From positions 5,709,001-5,773,000 of the forward strand of contig NC_060022.1 in assembly GCF_021134715.1 (NCBI RefSeq): a DNA stretch of 64,000 nucleotides, given 5' to 3'. The translations under genes and the position numbers were made by a program. Each line of letters starts with the position of its first letter. Position 1 is the stretch's first letter. This DNA is from Daphnia pulex (Eukaryota > Arthropoda > Branchiopoda > Diplostraca > Daphniidae). Below, in pieces: positions 1-13,284 of this stretch. The notes under the pieces were generated by a model, which worked only from the letters and a program-made list of their open reading frames with translations, made no database searches and was not told where the DNA came from.

Positions 1-2653
1 AGATCTTGAACAACTGTTTGCATGCTTTAAGCTTTTAAATAGGCTGTGCTCCACAAACGTTAATGGTCGTTAATTATTTGGGTTTTTTATTTTTATCATT
101 TGGCAGATGCGATGAGCCAATGACAAGTAATTGAAATATTCTTCAAATCAGGGATCAAGTAAAGGACTTAAATATCATATTTAGGACTTCATTTGGACAG
201 AAAAGCAATTCTGGCATGAAGACAACAGTTTTCGACGTTGAATAATTAAATGCAATGCATGCACCATGCAGAAATGGTATTGGAAATTGAAATTGCTTGG
301 AATGGAAGTTGGAAGAGTAGGAAGACCAAGCCGACGAGGTCACGTAAAGACGTAACGGCACGGAATAGGTTGACAAATTTGTTTGGATTAGTCATCGGTT
401 TCCGTTGGCAACGCCGCCATACGGGTATTATTATGAATGGTATTATGTATTAAGGTTGAAAAAAAACTCAAATGTTTAGGCTACATCCTTTAAGCAGATT
501 TAATAAATCACTAGTTAACACACACACAACTATGTGTAAAATACTAAAATGATTTCGTCGACATTTGTCCCAACATCATAAAACAATAATTGTCATCACA
601 TAACGGTTGTAAAGAAACAGAGAATTTTTTAAACTTTAATTTTGACTTCTTTAATCTCTGAAATTTCCACTTTAATGAAATTCCACCAAAAATTAGTTAT
701 AAATAATTAATGGAAAATAACATTTAACTATAGGGGCCGGGTAGGTGAGTCAAATAAAGCGTCCGCTGTAAGACCGTAGAAATTTGGAATTTAGAGACCT
801 GGGTTCGACTCTCAAAGTGAGCATAGTTGCTTACAAGAAAAAGTTCGAAAAAAAAAGTTCGATTGAGTGAACAAGCTTGTGTCAATAAGAAAAGGTTTAA
901 GTCAGTCAGAATTCTAATTATAATTAAGATTAATAAAACGTAACATACGGTTGTGTGCTATGAGTATAGGGATGTGACTCATGTGAGCTATTGCCTATGA
1001 GCATAAGCCGGTTTAGTGTATACAACGTGTGTATGCAGCTAATGGCCGGCCTCTAATGGATGAAATAACAATCATTCGTTTCATACAACCTAGGAAAAGT
1101 AGCTAACTAGATATTAAATAAGTAAAATCCGACCCCTCTCGGTCCAACCTTTTTTGAATTTTTTTCTTAAATTTTTAAAAATAATTCAATAGATTTTACA
1201 ATAGTTCCCTTCTAAACTTTAACTAGTTAGTTATACATCCGTTCACCGTTCAAGGGCGGCTTAGGTGTGGTTTGAAATACGGGATGCCAACTTTTTTCAT
1301 TTACTGTCACTATGGAGCTGAAAGCATTTTATACTATGTGTTGCAACAAAAACAAAACAGGATTAGAGACTAGGTGTAACTTCGGATTGGAGGACCCCTG
1401 CCATTCTCCAGTGACTGAAGAGAGAATTTGCTTCTTCTTTTTTGGAGTGGCGTTTCTTCTTAGCTCCCAGTGCGATTGTTTTCTCATTTGAAAAGTAAAT
1501 TTACTTTGTCGCAGTCATTTGCGTGTGAAGCAACGCAGAATGGAGCTCAATAAGGACCTCAACGTGGCTACATCAGAGGAATTTGTTAAATAGTGAACCT
1601 TGATCGTAATCGAGCGTTGAATGCGGACATAATCAGCAGGGTCAGCGAAAATGTGAGTGGGGGCTCTTTTTCAAATTGTCTCGTGGATGCAAGTAAAGAA
1701 TTTTACATTAATGGCTCTTCCGAATGACAAGGTTCAATGCGGCAAGTCCAACAATGAACTCTTTAGGATCGAGTCGAATCGGGCACAGCGCCAAATTGTT
1801 ATTTGGTTTTGCGTCACTGAAACCAAAACTAAAACAGCAGGACGATGTTCTCTTTCAAATTGCGAGCGATGTACTCATTCCACATACGTTTGCACGTCTG
1901 TCGGAACATACCCGCATACCATCGTAAGTAAGTTGTGCCGTTGGGTTGGGCCTGGAATCGTTTAGCTGTCGATAATCTTTGGTCATATAAGGAGTTGAAA
2001 TGGGAAGTCCATGCAGAGGTCCGTGGCGAGGTCCATATGCTTCGTCTTTGACGACTCCTGTTCGTGGGTCAGTCGTTTACCCTATACATGCAAATGTCCA
2101 GGTAATATCCACTCTCGTTGTTGAGGCACAGACGGATCGGAACAGTCTTGCCTACGATTCATTTCTAATTGGAAAGCGAGAACAGGCTCAAGTTGTCTGT
2201 AAGTCCGATCCTCATTGAAGTTTTTTCGTGCGCGGAACGTAAATAATTGGGATGCTGCCGGCGGAAGAGAACGACAAACGTGATACGGTGCTCAATCAGA
2301 AGAGAAAAAACAAAGAATTTTATTAAACTTTAATTAAACAATTTTATTTTTCCACCAACTCATGTAGTTAGGATAAAGAGAAACAAATACCAGAAGAATA
2401 CATTATTTTTTACAAAGTAGGTTTTACTAAGTTACTAATATTTAGTTGTAAATTTCTAGACTAGATTCATTTTGAATTTTACTGAAACGCACTAACCCTA
2501 ATAATAGTTACTGACCCGTTCAACCTTAAAAGTGTAAAACAGAGATAAAAGCGCACAATGACAATCTGATCTAAAATAAAAACTGGCGGGATAATCAAAG
2601 GCTTCCTTAGACGTGATAAAATACTGACATTTCCCAATCACTTATACGTACAA
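1..2653. other. Gene-poor left flank
   Basis: No gene is supported here. Short open frames at 1657-1965, 1724-1927 and 2000-2218 (+) have no recognisable domain, overlap in different frames and show no convincing splice sites linking them. The stretch around 1380-2220 is less AT-rich than its surroundings and may be a decayed coding or transposon fragment. The rest is AT-rich spacer. A possible SINE at 733-850 is listed separately. Confidence 0.5.
733..850 (+). repeat. Possible tRNA-derived SINE-like sequence
   Basis: The stretch around 805-825 contains a near-consensus RNA polymerase III B box (GGGTTCGACTC), with a loosely A-box-like GGTGAGTCAAATAAAG about 65 bp upstream. An A-rich stretch with repeated AAAGTTCGA follows. 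This arrangement is typical of tRNA-derived SINEs. A second copy was not found in the window, so family membership is not shown. It could also be a chance B box. Confidence 0.3.
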
Positions 2654-4884
2654 TTAATTTTGGTCGTCTAAACTCTTAATCAATGAGATCGCGACATCCT
2701 CGTCCTCTGGGTATTGCGCCTTCTTCTCTGTGTTTGGTAAATATCTGCGGCCGTCAAATCGTTCAAAGTGAATGCATAGTTCTTCATGTTGGATTGCAAC
2801 ACCGACAGGATGAAGCTCCAAAGTCTCTTAAATATAAAACAAAAATTAGGGGACGAATTATAAACCTTTCGAAATATGCAGTAAAAAAACTTGATTCTAT
2901 TACCTTGAGCTACATACAACTTGCCGTATTCAATTTTTGGACCTAATATGCGATAATACGGCTGATCAAGGTTTTTAGTGGACGGCCAAGTCAACCACTC
3001 TTCTGATTTCTGAAACTTGGCATCCCAGGAAACAATGACACAAGGTTGACTTTTCTTAAATCCGCATGCTATGTAGCTGTAGTGACAGACAAGGCCAACT
3101 GCGTACTTGATCGATGGTAACCGAGGACAAACAATTTTCTGACAAAACAAAGATAAATAAAGCTAAAATATTGTTATTCTGAAGTTAAAGTAGAATCTTA
3201 CAGCAAGCGAAATTTCAGCATATTGTTCGCGTCGCTTTGTTATGCAATCGGCCATCACTGGATCACCGTGAAGGCCTGCAGACTAGATATCAATAAAAAT
3301 AAAGAACAGTCACTCGCATAAATAACAGTTATTATTTATCGAAGGAAAATACCTGAAGTAACTGAATAGTATCATCCAAATGGATGCCAAAAGAGGCGGA
3401 GAGCTTCCCGTAGTCCAGAACAAATCGAGTAACTCGAGGTGAAATGACGCTGGCCAATCGGAAGAACTTAAGCGAATTCTTTTCGAGAAAATCAAAATCA
3501 TCGAAGAATTCCTGGTAAGTAGTAATCGGTGCTTTCAAAATCCGTTGAAAAATGCATTCGGCAGAAACAACTGGTTGACCCATAATGGCAGGAGTGCTGG
3601 GAATTAAAGAACCGCCTTCACGGACGTCAATCAAATAGTAGTTCGAATCCACATTCCTTCTAGTGATAAAAATTAAATAAAATTAGAAAACAGGAGAGCA
3701 TAATTTACTTCTTCTTCTTTTTTTACTCGCAACATTCTCGAAATCTAAGAAGTATTTGACCACCACAGTCGATCGGCTCACATTGCAGGCCCATCATCCT
3801 TGCCACTTCTTGGTATACGATACTTATTAAAATTGCGGACCCTGTCCTGTTTTCAAGTACCTAGAAAGAAAAAAATCCGACAATACTTAAGACAATATCT
3901 TCAAATCAAAGTAGCTAAATGTATATAATACCTTTTCAATTTGATAATTGATTAAGAACCAATCTTCATTTTCTTTTGAACAGCTAAAACCCATTTCCTC
4001 AAACATGACTTTATTTATAGTTAATAATATCTTCTTGGCATTCCTCATGTAGCTAGCAGGATATGTTTTTAGTGCAGGTGCACTATTCCCCATTTCAGCA
4101 ACAAGTTGCTTCACTCTTTCAGTTGTGATCTTCATTAATGGTTCAACATTTCTGGAACACAGGTAATTTCCTTGAATGCATTGAGAGAATAACACAGCTC
4201 CTCCTAAAAGTGAATTTTGACATTCTGGTTGAGACAAATAATCTTTCCATTGTTGGTCAAGCTTCTTCATCCAAAAACTCTCTGACAAGGCTTTGGCATA
4301 GTAATTCAATGCCAAATTATCATTCCTAATTTTGTTGAAATAGCAAATAAAATTTAATTTAAGTTAATTTTAATTTTCAAAATTTAACAATACAAAATAA
4401 ATGAAACTTACATTTCAGACTTGGACAATAGCTGACAAAGTTCAGCTTCAACAAAATTTGGAATGGGATGGGCCGAAATTATCCATTTGTTTACTGGACC
4501 CATTGGTAATGCCATTTCTCCTAATGGATAGCATACTGATGACATCATTCCTACAGTCTCTTTAACCTCTTGAGCCAGATTAAGTCGAAGAGCAACCATC
4601 TTCATCCATATAACTTCATTTTTCTCCTCTTGTTTGTAGCAATTCTTGCCCCACCTTTGCGAGGGACAAAAATTCACATGATTTTCATTCAACAAGGTAC
4701 TTTTTTACTGTCATTAAACTCACCTGTTAATGAACTTCTTCCTCCACAGGTCGTTAGAGTGTCGGATCAAGCTGTTAAGTCCATGGCAAGACCTCATCAG
4801 ATTATTCAAGTCTGTGATTGTAAGAAAACTTCTTGAAAATACATGATTTAGCAAAATTTCGTTTGGCAACGAAAGAAGATCCAT
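2654..4884 (-). CDS. FBXO21: F-box only protein 21-like (F-box, transglutaminase-like and hemimethylated DNA-binding domains)
   Basis: Eight exons in one continuous frame (575 aa): 4884-4724, 4654-4412, 4325-3932, 3860-3727, 3659-3353, 3282-3202, 3138-2904, 2826-2654. The N-terminus (aa 1-50) is an F-box (MDLLSLPNEILLNHVF...LWRKKF). The middle (about 190-310) matches the SirB1/transglutaminase-like fold of FBXO21, with EKVLENRTGSAILISIVYQE as a landmark. Residues about 450-545 form a YccV-like hemimethylated DNA-binding domain (KYAVGLVCHYSY, VSWDAKF, QPYYRIL). Family knowledge: FBXO21 is the substrate receptor of an SCF ubiquitin ligase. The length is close to the vertebrate protein (about 630 aa). 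The start is fixed by the F-box, which begins right at this ATG. All splice sites are GT-AG and all phases agree. The YccV module came from bacteria but is ancestral to metazoan FBXO21, so it does not indicate recent transfer. Confidence 0.92.
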
Positions 4885-5542
4885 GGTTGGAATCAGATAA
4901 ATACGTTTGGTGGATAATAATACGTATTTTTTTTACAGTTATTACGATTACGAATTCACAATGATCTCAGTCAACAGGTCAACAGTTTAGCAAATGCATA
5001 TGCATGTGGTTTTGAGCAAGGCCACGAAGAGGCTAATCTGATTTCACGCCATCTGCTGGCCGTTTTTTAACTATAGCTAAGCCATCTATTGAGCTAAAAT
5101 AGTAGTTCGAATTCGAATAATGAATAATGCGCTTTTTTACTCAGCAATAACTTTTAAAAACAGAAAATTGCAGAAATTAACGTATTCAAATTACATGAAT
5201 CTTATCTTATTAAGATTATTTGAAATTTGAAATAAAAAATTACACAACACGTTTTAAAGTATCTAATTATTTCTTGAGTCACGATCACGATACAACAGCG
5301 AATAATTAGGGATCAATCGATTTAGTGCATAGTTATGTGAATCGTCTATTTTAGATTTTAGTGTAAGGTATACTTAGAGGGCACATCTTTTCCCTACATA
5401 CATCAAAAGCTTCTTGATTAAAATCTAGTTATTTGAACGCGCTGCAGCCTTGTGCTCAGCCTGTGCTACAAAAACCCTTAACATAAGAAAATAACTGCAC
5501 GGGTTGGATGTTTTGTGATTGACAAATGAGATTCAATTGCCC
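4885..5542. other. Intergenic spacer between FBXO21 and the first IR gene
   Basis: AT-rich, with no ORF or repeat recognised. It should contain the FBXO21 promoter (reading right to left) and the 3' end of the first IR gene. No clear TATA box is seen for FBXO21. Confidence 0.5.
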
Positions 5543-7730
5543 CTAGAACAATTTTGCATGCCAAAACAAATGTTCAGAAATGAATGCTGCAAAAGTAACG
5601 AGATATCCGACTAACAATACGACAAAAGCCCCTGTCAAATTTGTGAGAGACAATTGAGGTGGATTGTTTTTGGACGGTTTCAGTTGCATGATCTTGTTCG
5701 CTTTGTCTAGACACTGTCGAACATCGGGCTGGTACCATCTTGTCCAAATGTCCAGTAATCCATTTGCAAACATTTCAAGAATCCTGCGTGAAAAATTTGT
5801 AATTATATTCATGAATTTAACATATACGTAGAACAAAACTGATATTTCTGTTGTTTGTTTTTTTTTGTTTTTTTTTTAACATAAAAATAAAAATATTTAA
5901 GCAATAACCCTCTGCTTATGTATTCCGTGTAAGGGCTGTTCTTAGTCAAAACCCAAGTTCCCGGGGTTCCGGGTTCCATTTGCCTTGCCAAAGTCAGATC
6001 ACATTTTCCCGTAGTGTGAAAATCATTTTTCATGGCATCCAGTGCGACAAGAAGAGCCTGAATGATTTTCAAAACTGTATAGTAAAAATAGTGTTCTTCA
6101 TCTTCAGGTTCATTTTATATAGATATACGGCGATGTAAACGTGATTGCCAGACTTGACCAGGTCGACACACGACTGTGTTTTTAAGCAGCGTGACTTCGG
6201 TAGATACTTACGAAACTTATCTCCCAAATGTTTGCTTATTCCATTTTCCGCATTCTGAGTTTTAGCATAAAACAAAGAAACTTTTACCTTGTGTTTTTCC
6301 CCATTTTAATATAAATCATAGCAATTACTAAAGTAAGCGTATGATTGGTATGCGAATGATTGAAACGTACCGACAAAACATAATCTATAGCCTGTCCAGC
6401 GTCCACCACAATCTCAACACTTGAATTTGGCAAATCTGCCATTGAATTAATTAGCGGTTGGGCGTTTGGCGAGGTGACGTATGAAATGAGGAGACTGTTA
6501 TAGCTGCTGACTAAAACAAAAGCTGCCAGACACCAAGTGATGGCGATCAGTCGAATGAACAGTCTTCGGTCGGGACAATATGCACCTTTAGATAGATTTT
6601 AAGAAAAATTTAAAAATAGAAAATGTCGGTCGTAATAGTCATTTGAGTGATGCCGAACAATAGCAGGCTCAATTTCTGAACGAAGTCATATACACATTTA
6701 TGAAGTAAATTCATGATTGGTTGCAGTTGCCGTTTTCTTATCGAGCTAGCATTTTTTACCTTGATTCAAGAGAACTCCGAAGACGTAGAAAAAAAAAGTC
6801 GAGAACCAAGAAGATGGTTGCTCAATTAAGTAGATTTCACGATAACGATTTGAAAAATAAAGAGCCGCTAATACGCAGGGAAGAATAGTCAAAATGGCAA
6901 TCCATACCTTTAAAATAAGTTCACAAAGAAATGAAGAAAACGGGAAGACACGCATTGCGTTCGATAATGCGCGTGTTTATCAAATATTGGCAATTAAGAT
7001 TTTTACCGGAAGTTGAAACGGTTTGACGACAGCGGCTACGTTGTTTGAATTACCGGGCATTGGAATCATGAATGCAATTCCCGTGTAATAATAACCTTGA
7101 GAAAAGTCCAAGACGGGGAGACGGGTATTTGTCATGCCTATGGCCCCCATTACCAAATCACATTCCTTGTCATATTTGTTAAAATATTCCAACAAAACGA
7201 ATTTATTAGCATGTTGTCGTTGTGCAGCATTAAGATAACCATAATACATAGTCATCAGGTACAACCTACCCTGTTTATCAAGTAGAAGTACGGTCCGGGA
7301 GAGGAACTTGTTCCGTCAAATGTAGTTCTGTTCAATTGCATAATGGAATACCTGAACATACAAAATAAAAAATAAGGTTAGGATAGATTCCAATATTAAA
7401 TATTGACAGTTAGCGTTGATCCATTTCAAGATTATTACGTAAAACCGTAGCGAACTGTCAGCCAGTCTAACATTCGGGGGGAAATTCCATCCATAAAAAT
7501 GATATGTCCTGAAGAATTTCTCTCAACTGCGAGAGCAACTGGAAACTGGATAAATGGAATCAGGTGCATGGTGTCTTGTTAACTTTCGAAAAAATATAAC
7601 GTTAAACATGAAAACTTACGGGTGATGTAGCAATGCGGAGATGCTTCCCCTCTATTATTTCGAAGGATGGTGCCATTGCGAAATGATTCGCAATTAGCAG
7701 AGCTAGCAAAAGCGAGTTAAGACTGGGCAT
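5543..7730 (-). CDS. Ionotropic receptor (IR family), array copy 1
   Basis: Nine exons in one frame (445 aa): 7730-7620, 7545-7439, 7351-7270, 7165-7007, 6907-6760, 6585-6371, 6254-6129, 6057-5909, 5783-5543. A signal peptide (MPSLNSLLLALLIANHF) is followed by the S1 half of the ligand-binding domain with the conserved Arg (TNTRLPVLDFS, about R115). Then come M1 (about 154-172), the pore helix (FFYVFGVLLNQG), M3 ending in SSYNSLLISYVTSP (the iGluR SYTANLAAF position), the S2 half, and M4 (NLTGAFVVLLVGYLVTFAAF) near the C-terminus. There is no large amino-terminal domain, as in divergent IRs rather than true glutamate receptors. Family role: ligand-gated cation channel subunit in chemosensory neurons; the ligand is unknown. 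It is the most divergent member of the local array and shares the exon phases of copies 2 and 3. One donor is the weaker GTTATT (end of exon 8), conserved in all copies. Confidence 0.9.
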
Positions 7731-9208
7731 ATTCAGGATCTCTTTTGATATTTCTATGGAACAAACGTTTGTGTGATGTTGCAGGTGCAGGTAGAACTGC
7801 TTCGAGCAGAGCCGATTGGGTTTGTGACACACGATTTCATCAGGAGATGCTTTTGAAACCTTTGATTACCACACTGAAAAGGCTACTCTTTGGCTATAGA
7901 CTTCAGGAAATCATGTGGTTCTTTTGTATGTGACATTTTCGGTGCTCCTGTTTCCGATTCGTTACGAACATGCATACAAATTTTGACATCTTGAAATCCG
8001 ATCTGTGTTTCTGGAAGCACATTTTAAAAAGTTATGAACTGTCAAGTGTCAATCAATCTTGCTCGCAGTATGGTTCCAATAAATAATAAAATATGCCTCG
8101 CATCGCACGAATTCTACCCGAGTAATTCACGCCAAGCGTGATTCATTCAGTCGGATGGGACAGGTTTATGCACTGCGCATTAAATTTTACAATTTCTTCA
8201 GAGCGTATCAGATGGATTGGCAGCAGCAGCATTCTATTTACACAGGCTATAAAGGCAGATCCGCAGATGTGGAGGAGGAATTGAATCAAAAAGAATAACT
8301 GAGTAGTCTAATGATACTGATGGGTAGCGGTAGTTATCAATTAATCAGCTTGATACTTTCGTATTACAGGATACGAAAGACAACTACTCAAATTGCAGTG
8401 TGCGATGCCAGTCGCGGGAGTTGAAAACCGCGCTATAGAAGGAACAGAGGAACAGATGATCTAAGGTCACCTATTACTATCTAAGTAATCTAACGTAGGG
8501 TATACAACAAAAATATGAACATATCGAGTTCGTCGAACGGCATAGGAGTGACAAATAAAAAAAAAACAGTTCAAACTAAAACAAAAAATTAAAATCATGT
8601 TTGTTGCTCAAGTCGCTGTTGCTCGGTAACAATAATACCTTGTTCACGGTTTCTTAGAGTCACTTTCAGTTATGTATATCACGGATCACCATCATAATTC
8701 CAACGTAGAAGAATTTCTCGAGGAATTTCTACCTGTTGGTATTTATAAGCAGAGCCATGTCATTAAATCGATTCTTGGGAGGTTTAATCGAAACGGAAAC
8801 TTCTGAAAGCACTGAAAACTTCATGATCCACTTTTTTAAATGTATACTCCACGTAGCCTACTTTCCTTCTTATTCCCGTGCAAAATATTGTACTGTACCC
8901 AAGATGAGCTGAGATGACCGTAGTAACTCTTTCGTGTGGTGCGGATAATATCTTACAGCTTTTCATCTAAATTCGGAGGGAAGTAAAAGGTGCTGTAAAA
9001 TACTTTCGCTCAACGGAAGCTTGAGACCACAAACAATATTGTTGAACACTACAGTATTATATATTGTGTATTAATCAATTTCCGATTGATTTACAGCCAG
9101 AGCTCTCTGGAATGTAGATACGATTTCCTTCAACTCCCAATCAAAACCTTCGTCGACTTTCATCAGTATATGTCTATAATTATTTCAGAGACGTGGGGAA
9201 AAGTGCGT
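7731..9208. other. Spacer between IR copies 1 and 2
   Basis: No gene. The right part (from 8079) belongs to the IR duplication unit and is repeated from 12092. The left part holds the upstream region of IR copy 1, with no TATA box matching those of copies 2 and 3. Confidence 0.5.
8079..8173. repeat. 95-bp block identical to 12092-12186
   Basis: These 95 bases recur without a mismatch at 12092-12186, both beginning ATAAATAATAAAATATG and ending GGTTTATGCAC. The flanking sequence remains similar but with many differences (for example the terms starting TTTCTTCAGAG and CATGATCCACTTTTTT). The block marks the left part of a roughly 4.0-kb duplication unit carrying an IR gene. Confidence 0.85.
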
Positions 9209-11434
9209 CTAATATTTAAGGTTTCTATAATACGACATAATATTTTCAGCAAGAAATGCGACAAGAGAGATAAGGTATCCGATTAGCAATACAACAAAAG
9301 CGCCAGTCAAATTTTTTAGAGACAATCGAGGTGGTGCATTTTTTGAAACGTTTTTTGTTATTTTGTCTTCTTCAGCTCGACACTGCCGGATATCCGGTTG
9401 ATACCATTGGGTCCAAATGTCCATCAATCCAGTCGCCCGCGTCTCAAGAATCCTGTTTTTAGGTAAGTCGTTTACTCGTTTTCTTTAGATAATTGTTGTT
9501 ATTAATAATAAAATATAATAATAATAATAAATAATAAAAAAATCAATAACCCGCGGTTTATGTATTCCGTATAAAGACTGTTCTTGGCCAAAGCCCATGT
9601 CCACGGTAATGAATATTCTGTTTCTTTGACCAAAGCCAAATCACATTTTCCCGTAGTCTTGAAATCTTTTTGCATGGCATCCATTATGGCCAAAAGAGTC
9701 TGTTTGATCCATTACGTAATTTGATTATTATTCATCTATACGGCAAGTATTCTGTCATTCTGTATTTTACGTAACATACGTTAATGTAAACGTGATTGCC
9801 GGACTTGACCAAATCGACACAAGTTTCTGTGGTGCGGCACCGCGACTTTGGATAATTCCGCAACTTATCTCTCAAATCTTTATAAATGCTTCCGTTGGGG
9901 TAAATTCCGTTCTACAGAAAACAGATAAATAACTTCAGTACGGTATTCAACATTGCTCACACGATGTGTATAGGCTGCGAGCGCGAAATTTGAATTTTGT
10001 TATACCGAAAGAATTATGTCGAAGCCCTGACCGGCGTTCACCACAACGTGAATCCTTGAGGCATTAGACAAATCTTGAATGGAGCGAATTAAAGGCTCGG
10101 CGTTGGGAGTGGTGACGTAAGAAATCAAAAGACTGTTGTAGCTGGTGACTAAGACGAAAGCCGCTAAACACCAGGCAGATGCGATGCATCGAATGAAAAG
10201 CCTTTTGTCGGGACAAAACGAACCTTTAATCCGGAAAAATTTCAAAAATTAAATTTCCAAAAACTAATATGTATTATACACACACAATACCTTGATTTAA
10301 GAGGACGCCAGAAATGTAAAATAGATAGGACGAGAAGAAGGAAGATAATAATCGCTTATTATTAATTGCAATCTGATAAAACTGTTGTGAAAAGTAAAAC
10401 GCGGCAAACACGCACGGAAAGACACAAAAAATTGCGATCCATACCTGGTGAGCAGCAAAATCGGTATTAAAGTATATCACAATGAATAGCATTTTAATTT
10501 TCGCGAATAAGCTACAGGCCTACACTTCTTTTTAATTATTCTTTTATCAAAAATGATATGTCTTCTATATATAAGATTGGATTTCGGGAGTTGACGGATT
10601 GACAGAAAACGAATCTATTTTTACCGGAAGTTGGAAAGGTTTGACGACTGCGGCTATGTTATTCATGGAATCCGGCATTGGGATCATAAATGTAACACTC
10701 GAATACAAATAACCTGATGAAAGATCCACCAAGACTATCCGGGTGGTTGTGATTCCTATAGCTCCCATTACCAAATCGCATTGCTGATGTATTCGAAAGT
10801 GCCAGTAAATACAAGTATGTGAAATCATGTTTAAAAAAAAGTGTAATCGAAACTCAAATTAAAGTACGCATAGAGGCACTTACCCCATTTGCCAAATAGA
10901 AGGCAAATCCAGGAATTTCTTTCGTTCCTTCGATTGAAGTTTTGTTTAAATAATGGAATATCGAATATCTGCAAAATTTCAAGTGAAAATCAACATCAAA
11001 TTTTTGCCATGATTGGATGAGGAGTCATGACTGCACGCTAATCCGGCCTTAAGGGAAATTCTTATAAGTAATTCTTATTATAGCGTTTGTGCTGCATACA
11101 TACGAGAAGTTAAAGCGAGCTGACATCCATTCTAACATGCGTGGCGATACTCCATCCATAGCAATAACGTGGCCCGAAGAATTTCTCTCTACAGTGATGG
11201 CAACTGGGAACTGCGTGACCGATAATTGAAAACGATTTGTAATTACAAATATTTTTAATCAGAATTATATGCAAGTATTTTTCTTACGCTTGACGGGGCA
11301 ACGGAGAGATGCTTCCCATTCAATGATGTCGCTTCTGACGATGACAAAGAATTCACCAAGAAAACCAGCAACTTTAGGCGTGTCCTGAAAATCTTAGATT
11401 TAGACAGTGTAGAAAAAAACGGAATATCTTGCAT
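9209..11434 (-). CDS. Ionotropic receptor (IR family), array copy 2
   Basis: Nine exons, 464 aa, all phases consistent: 11434-11288, 11210-11104, 10968-10884, 10783-10625, 10444-10291, 10223-10006, 9911-9780, 9699-9551, 9452-9209. Domain order is as in copy 1: S1 with CDLVMGAIGITTTR, M1 VWIAIFCVFPCVFAAFYF, pore LFYISGVLLNQG, M3 CLAAFVLVTSYNSLLISYVT, S2, M4 NLTGAFVVLLIGYLISLVAF. The first exon has about 20 residues (MQDIPFFSTLSKSKIF...) before the hydrophobic signal segment LKLLVFLVNS. The start is the only in-frame ATG before the signal. It is very close to copy 3, including introns 1 and 2, so the duplication is recent or has been homogenised. No disabling change is visible, so it is probably functional. 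The ligand cannot be inferred. Confidence 0.9.
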
Positions 11435-11601
11435 TTCCTTTGTTTTAAAGGATTTCTGAAAATATTGAAACGTTTAATGGTTGATTTTAATTTGTGGCTG
11501 CGCGTAATAAGCCTAGATGAATGAGATTATTAAAGATGAGCGCTAGATGTGGAATAAGCTACGCTTCTATCTTACACCTGACTAATGTGTACAAAAAAAT
11601 G

Positions 11602-11613
11602 CCTTTTTATATA
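11602..11613 (-). promoter_or_regulatory. TATA box of IR copy 2
   Basis: On the minus strand this reads TATATAAAAAGG, about 170 bp before the start codon of IR copy 2. The equivalent position upstream of copy 3 (21083-21090) also has a TATA element, so the core promoter was duplicated with the gene. Confidence 0.6.
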
Positions 11614-12091
11614 CCGGATTTTTATTCTGTGTAAAAGCAGGAGTACGTATTACTGGGTACGCAACTACGCATCTTTTTGTTCTTATGCCATGTTATTTAC
11701 TTTGTCCTTTTTTAGTTGTCTTGGTTACCAATAAGTTAATTTTTTTTTTCATGTTTCCAACATTTAAAGAATAATAACCCGTCACACTAATTTTTAAAAA
11801 TTTGAGGGTATCGCTACTGTGTAGTATAGGCAATGTTCGTGACAAAATACCGTAATTTTCATCATTCAACGTGACTCACTTTTTTCCAAGAGATGTCATT
11901 TTAAATATTTTAAAGCGCATTTAATAGTCTATGCTGTTTTCACCATCAAAGTTGACATTCAACTGGTTCAAGCCTTTTTCATGGAATATCCTTTTTTTAT
12001 AGGTCGGTTTACGCGCACAAAATATCTTTCATCCGCAATAATATGCGCGATGTATTTCTGCTTCGTCTTTTTGAGTGTATAACGTATACTT

Positions 12092-12186
12092 ATAAATAAT
12101 AAAATATGCCTCGCATCGCACGAATTCTACCCGAGTAATTCACGCCAAGCGTGATTCATTCAGTCGGATGGGACAGGTTTATGCAC
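12092..12186. repeat. 95-bp block identical to 8079-8173
   Basis: Second copy of the block described at 8079-8173. It lies to the left of the truncated IR fragment (13285-13691), just as the first lies to the left of IR copy 2, so 12092-13691 is a partial second duplication unit. The 11435-13284 stretch otherwise holds no gene. Confidence 0.85.
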
Positions 12187-13284
12187 CGCCAATTAAAGTG
12201 AACAATTTCTTCAGAGTTTAGATGGATCGGAAGCAGTATCGGATTTATAAAGGTAGTTGTTGTGTCAAAGGCAAGAACCGAATAAAAAAACAAAACAAAA
12301 CAAAAACAAAAACATAGTAGCCTAAGGATACTAGGTAGCGGTAGTTATCAATTAATCAGCTTGCTGGTACTTTTGTTATTACAGGATAGGAAAGAAAACT
12401 CAAATTGCAGTGTGCAACGATGCCAGTCGCATGAGTGGAAAGCCGGCTAGAAAAACAGATGAAAAGACCTAGGCCTATATCTAATAAACGTATAGGCTAT
12501 AAATAAAATATCAAAATATCGAATTCGTCGAACTGTGTAGGAGTGACATACATTAGGACAAAGAATTTTGTTGAAACTAACACAAAAATGAAAGGTCTAT
12601 GTTTTTTACGGTACCCAACTGCGTTTATCGCTGTTGTCCCGGTAACAATAATAGCTTGTTCACGGTTTCTTATAGTCACTTTTCAGTTATACGTATCACG
12701 GATCACCATCATTACTCAAACGTAGAATAATTAATTTCAACCTGTGGGTATAGAAGCAGAGCCATAATCAATAAATCGATACTTGTTCTGTGGAAGGTTT
12801 CATCGAAACTTTTGAGAGCACTGTGACAATTTCATGATCCACTTTTTTTATTTATTATCTGTGCGTCTGTGCGGCACACATAATGTGTCAGCTGTTGTAC
12901 TCAACGTATAGCCTAATACTTTCCTACCCGTGCAAAAAGTAGTGTAGATGTGCTAAGATGACCATATCAACTCTTTCTTGATAAGATCCTACAACCTTTT
13001 AATCTAAATTCGGAGGAAAGCAAAAGGTGCTGAGAATGTTTTCGCTGATTCACTCAACGGAAGCTGGAGGCCACAAATAATTGTTACAAAATCAAACCAA
13101 CATTTAATTATACATTGTGTAATCGATTTTCGTTTGATTCACAGCCAGAACTCCCTCAGAAAATCAAGATACGATTTCCTTCAACTCTCAATCACAACTT
13201 CCATCGACTTTCATCTGTACTATTGAGGATAATTTAGAAACATTTTAAGATAATTTAAAAAAAAACGTAGAAGGGCCTAAGTTT

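Noticed and set aside
2904-3138. YccV-like domain as a sign of bacterial gene transfer
   Set aside because: The domain is part of animal FBXO21 proteins and lies within a multi-exon eukaryotic gene.
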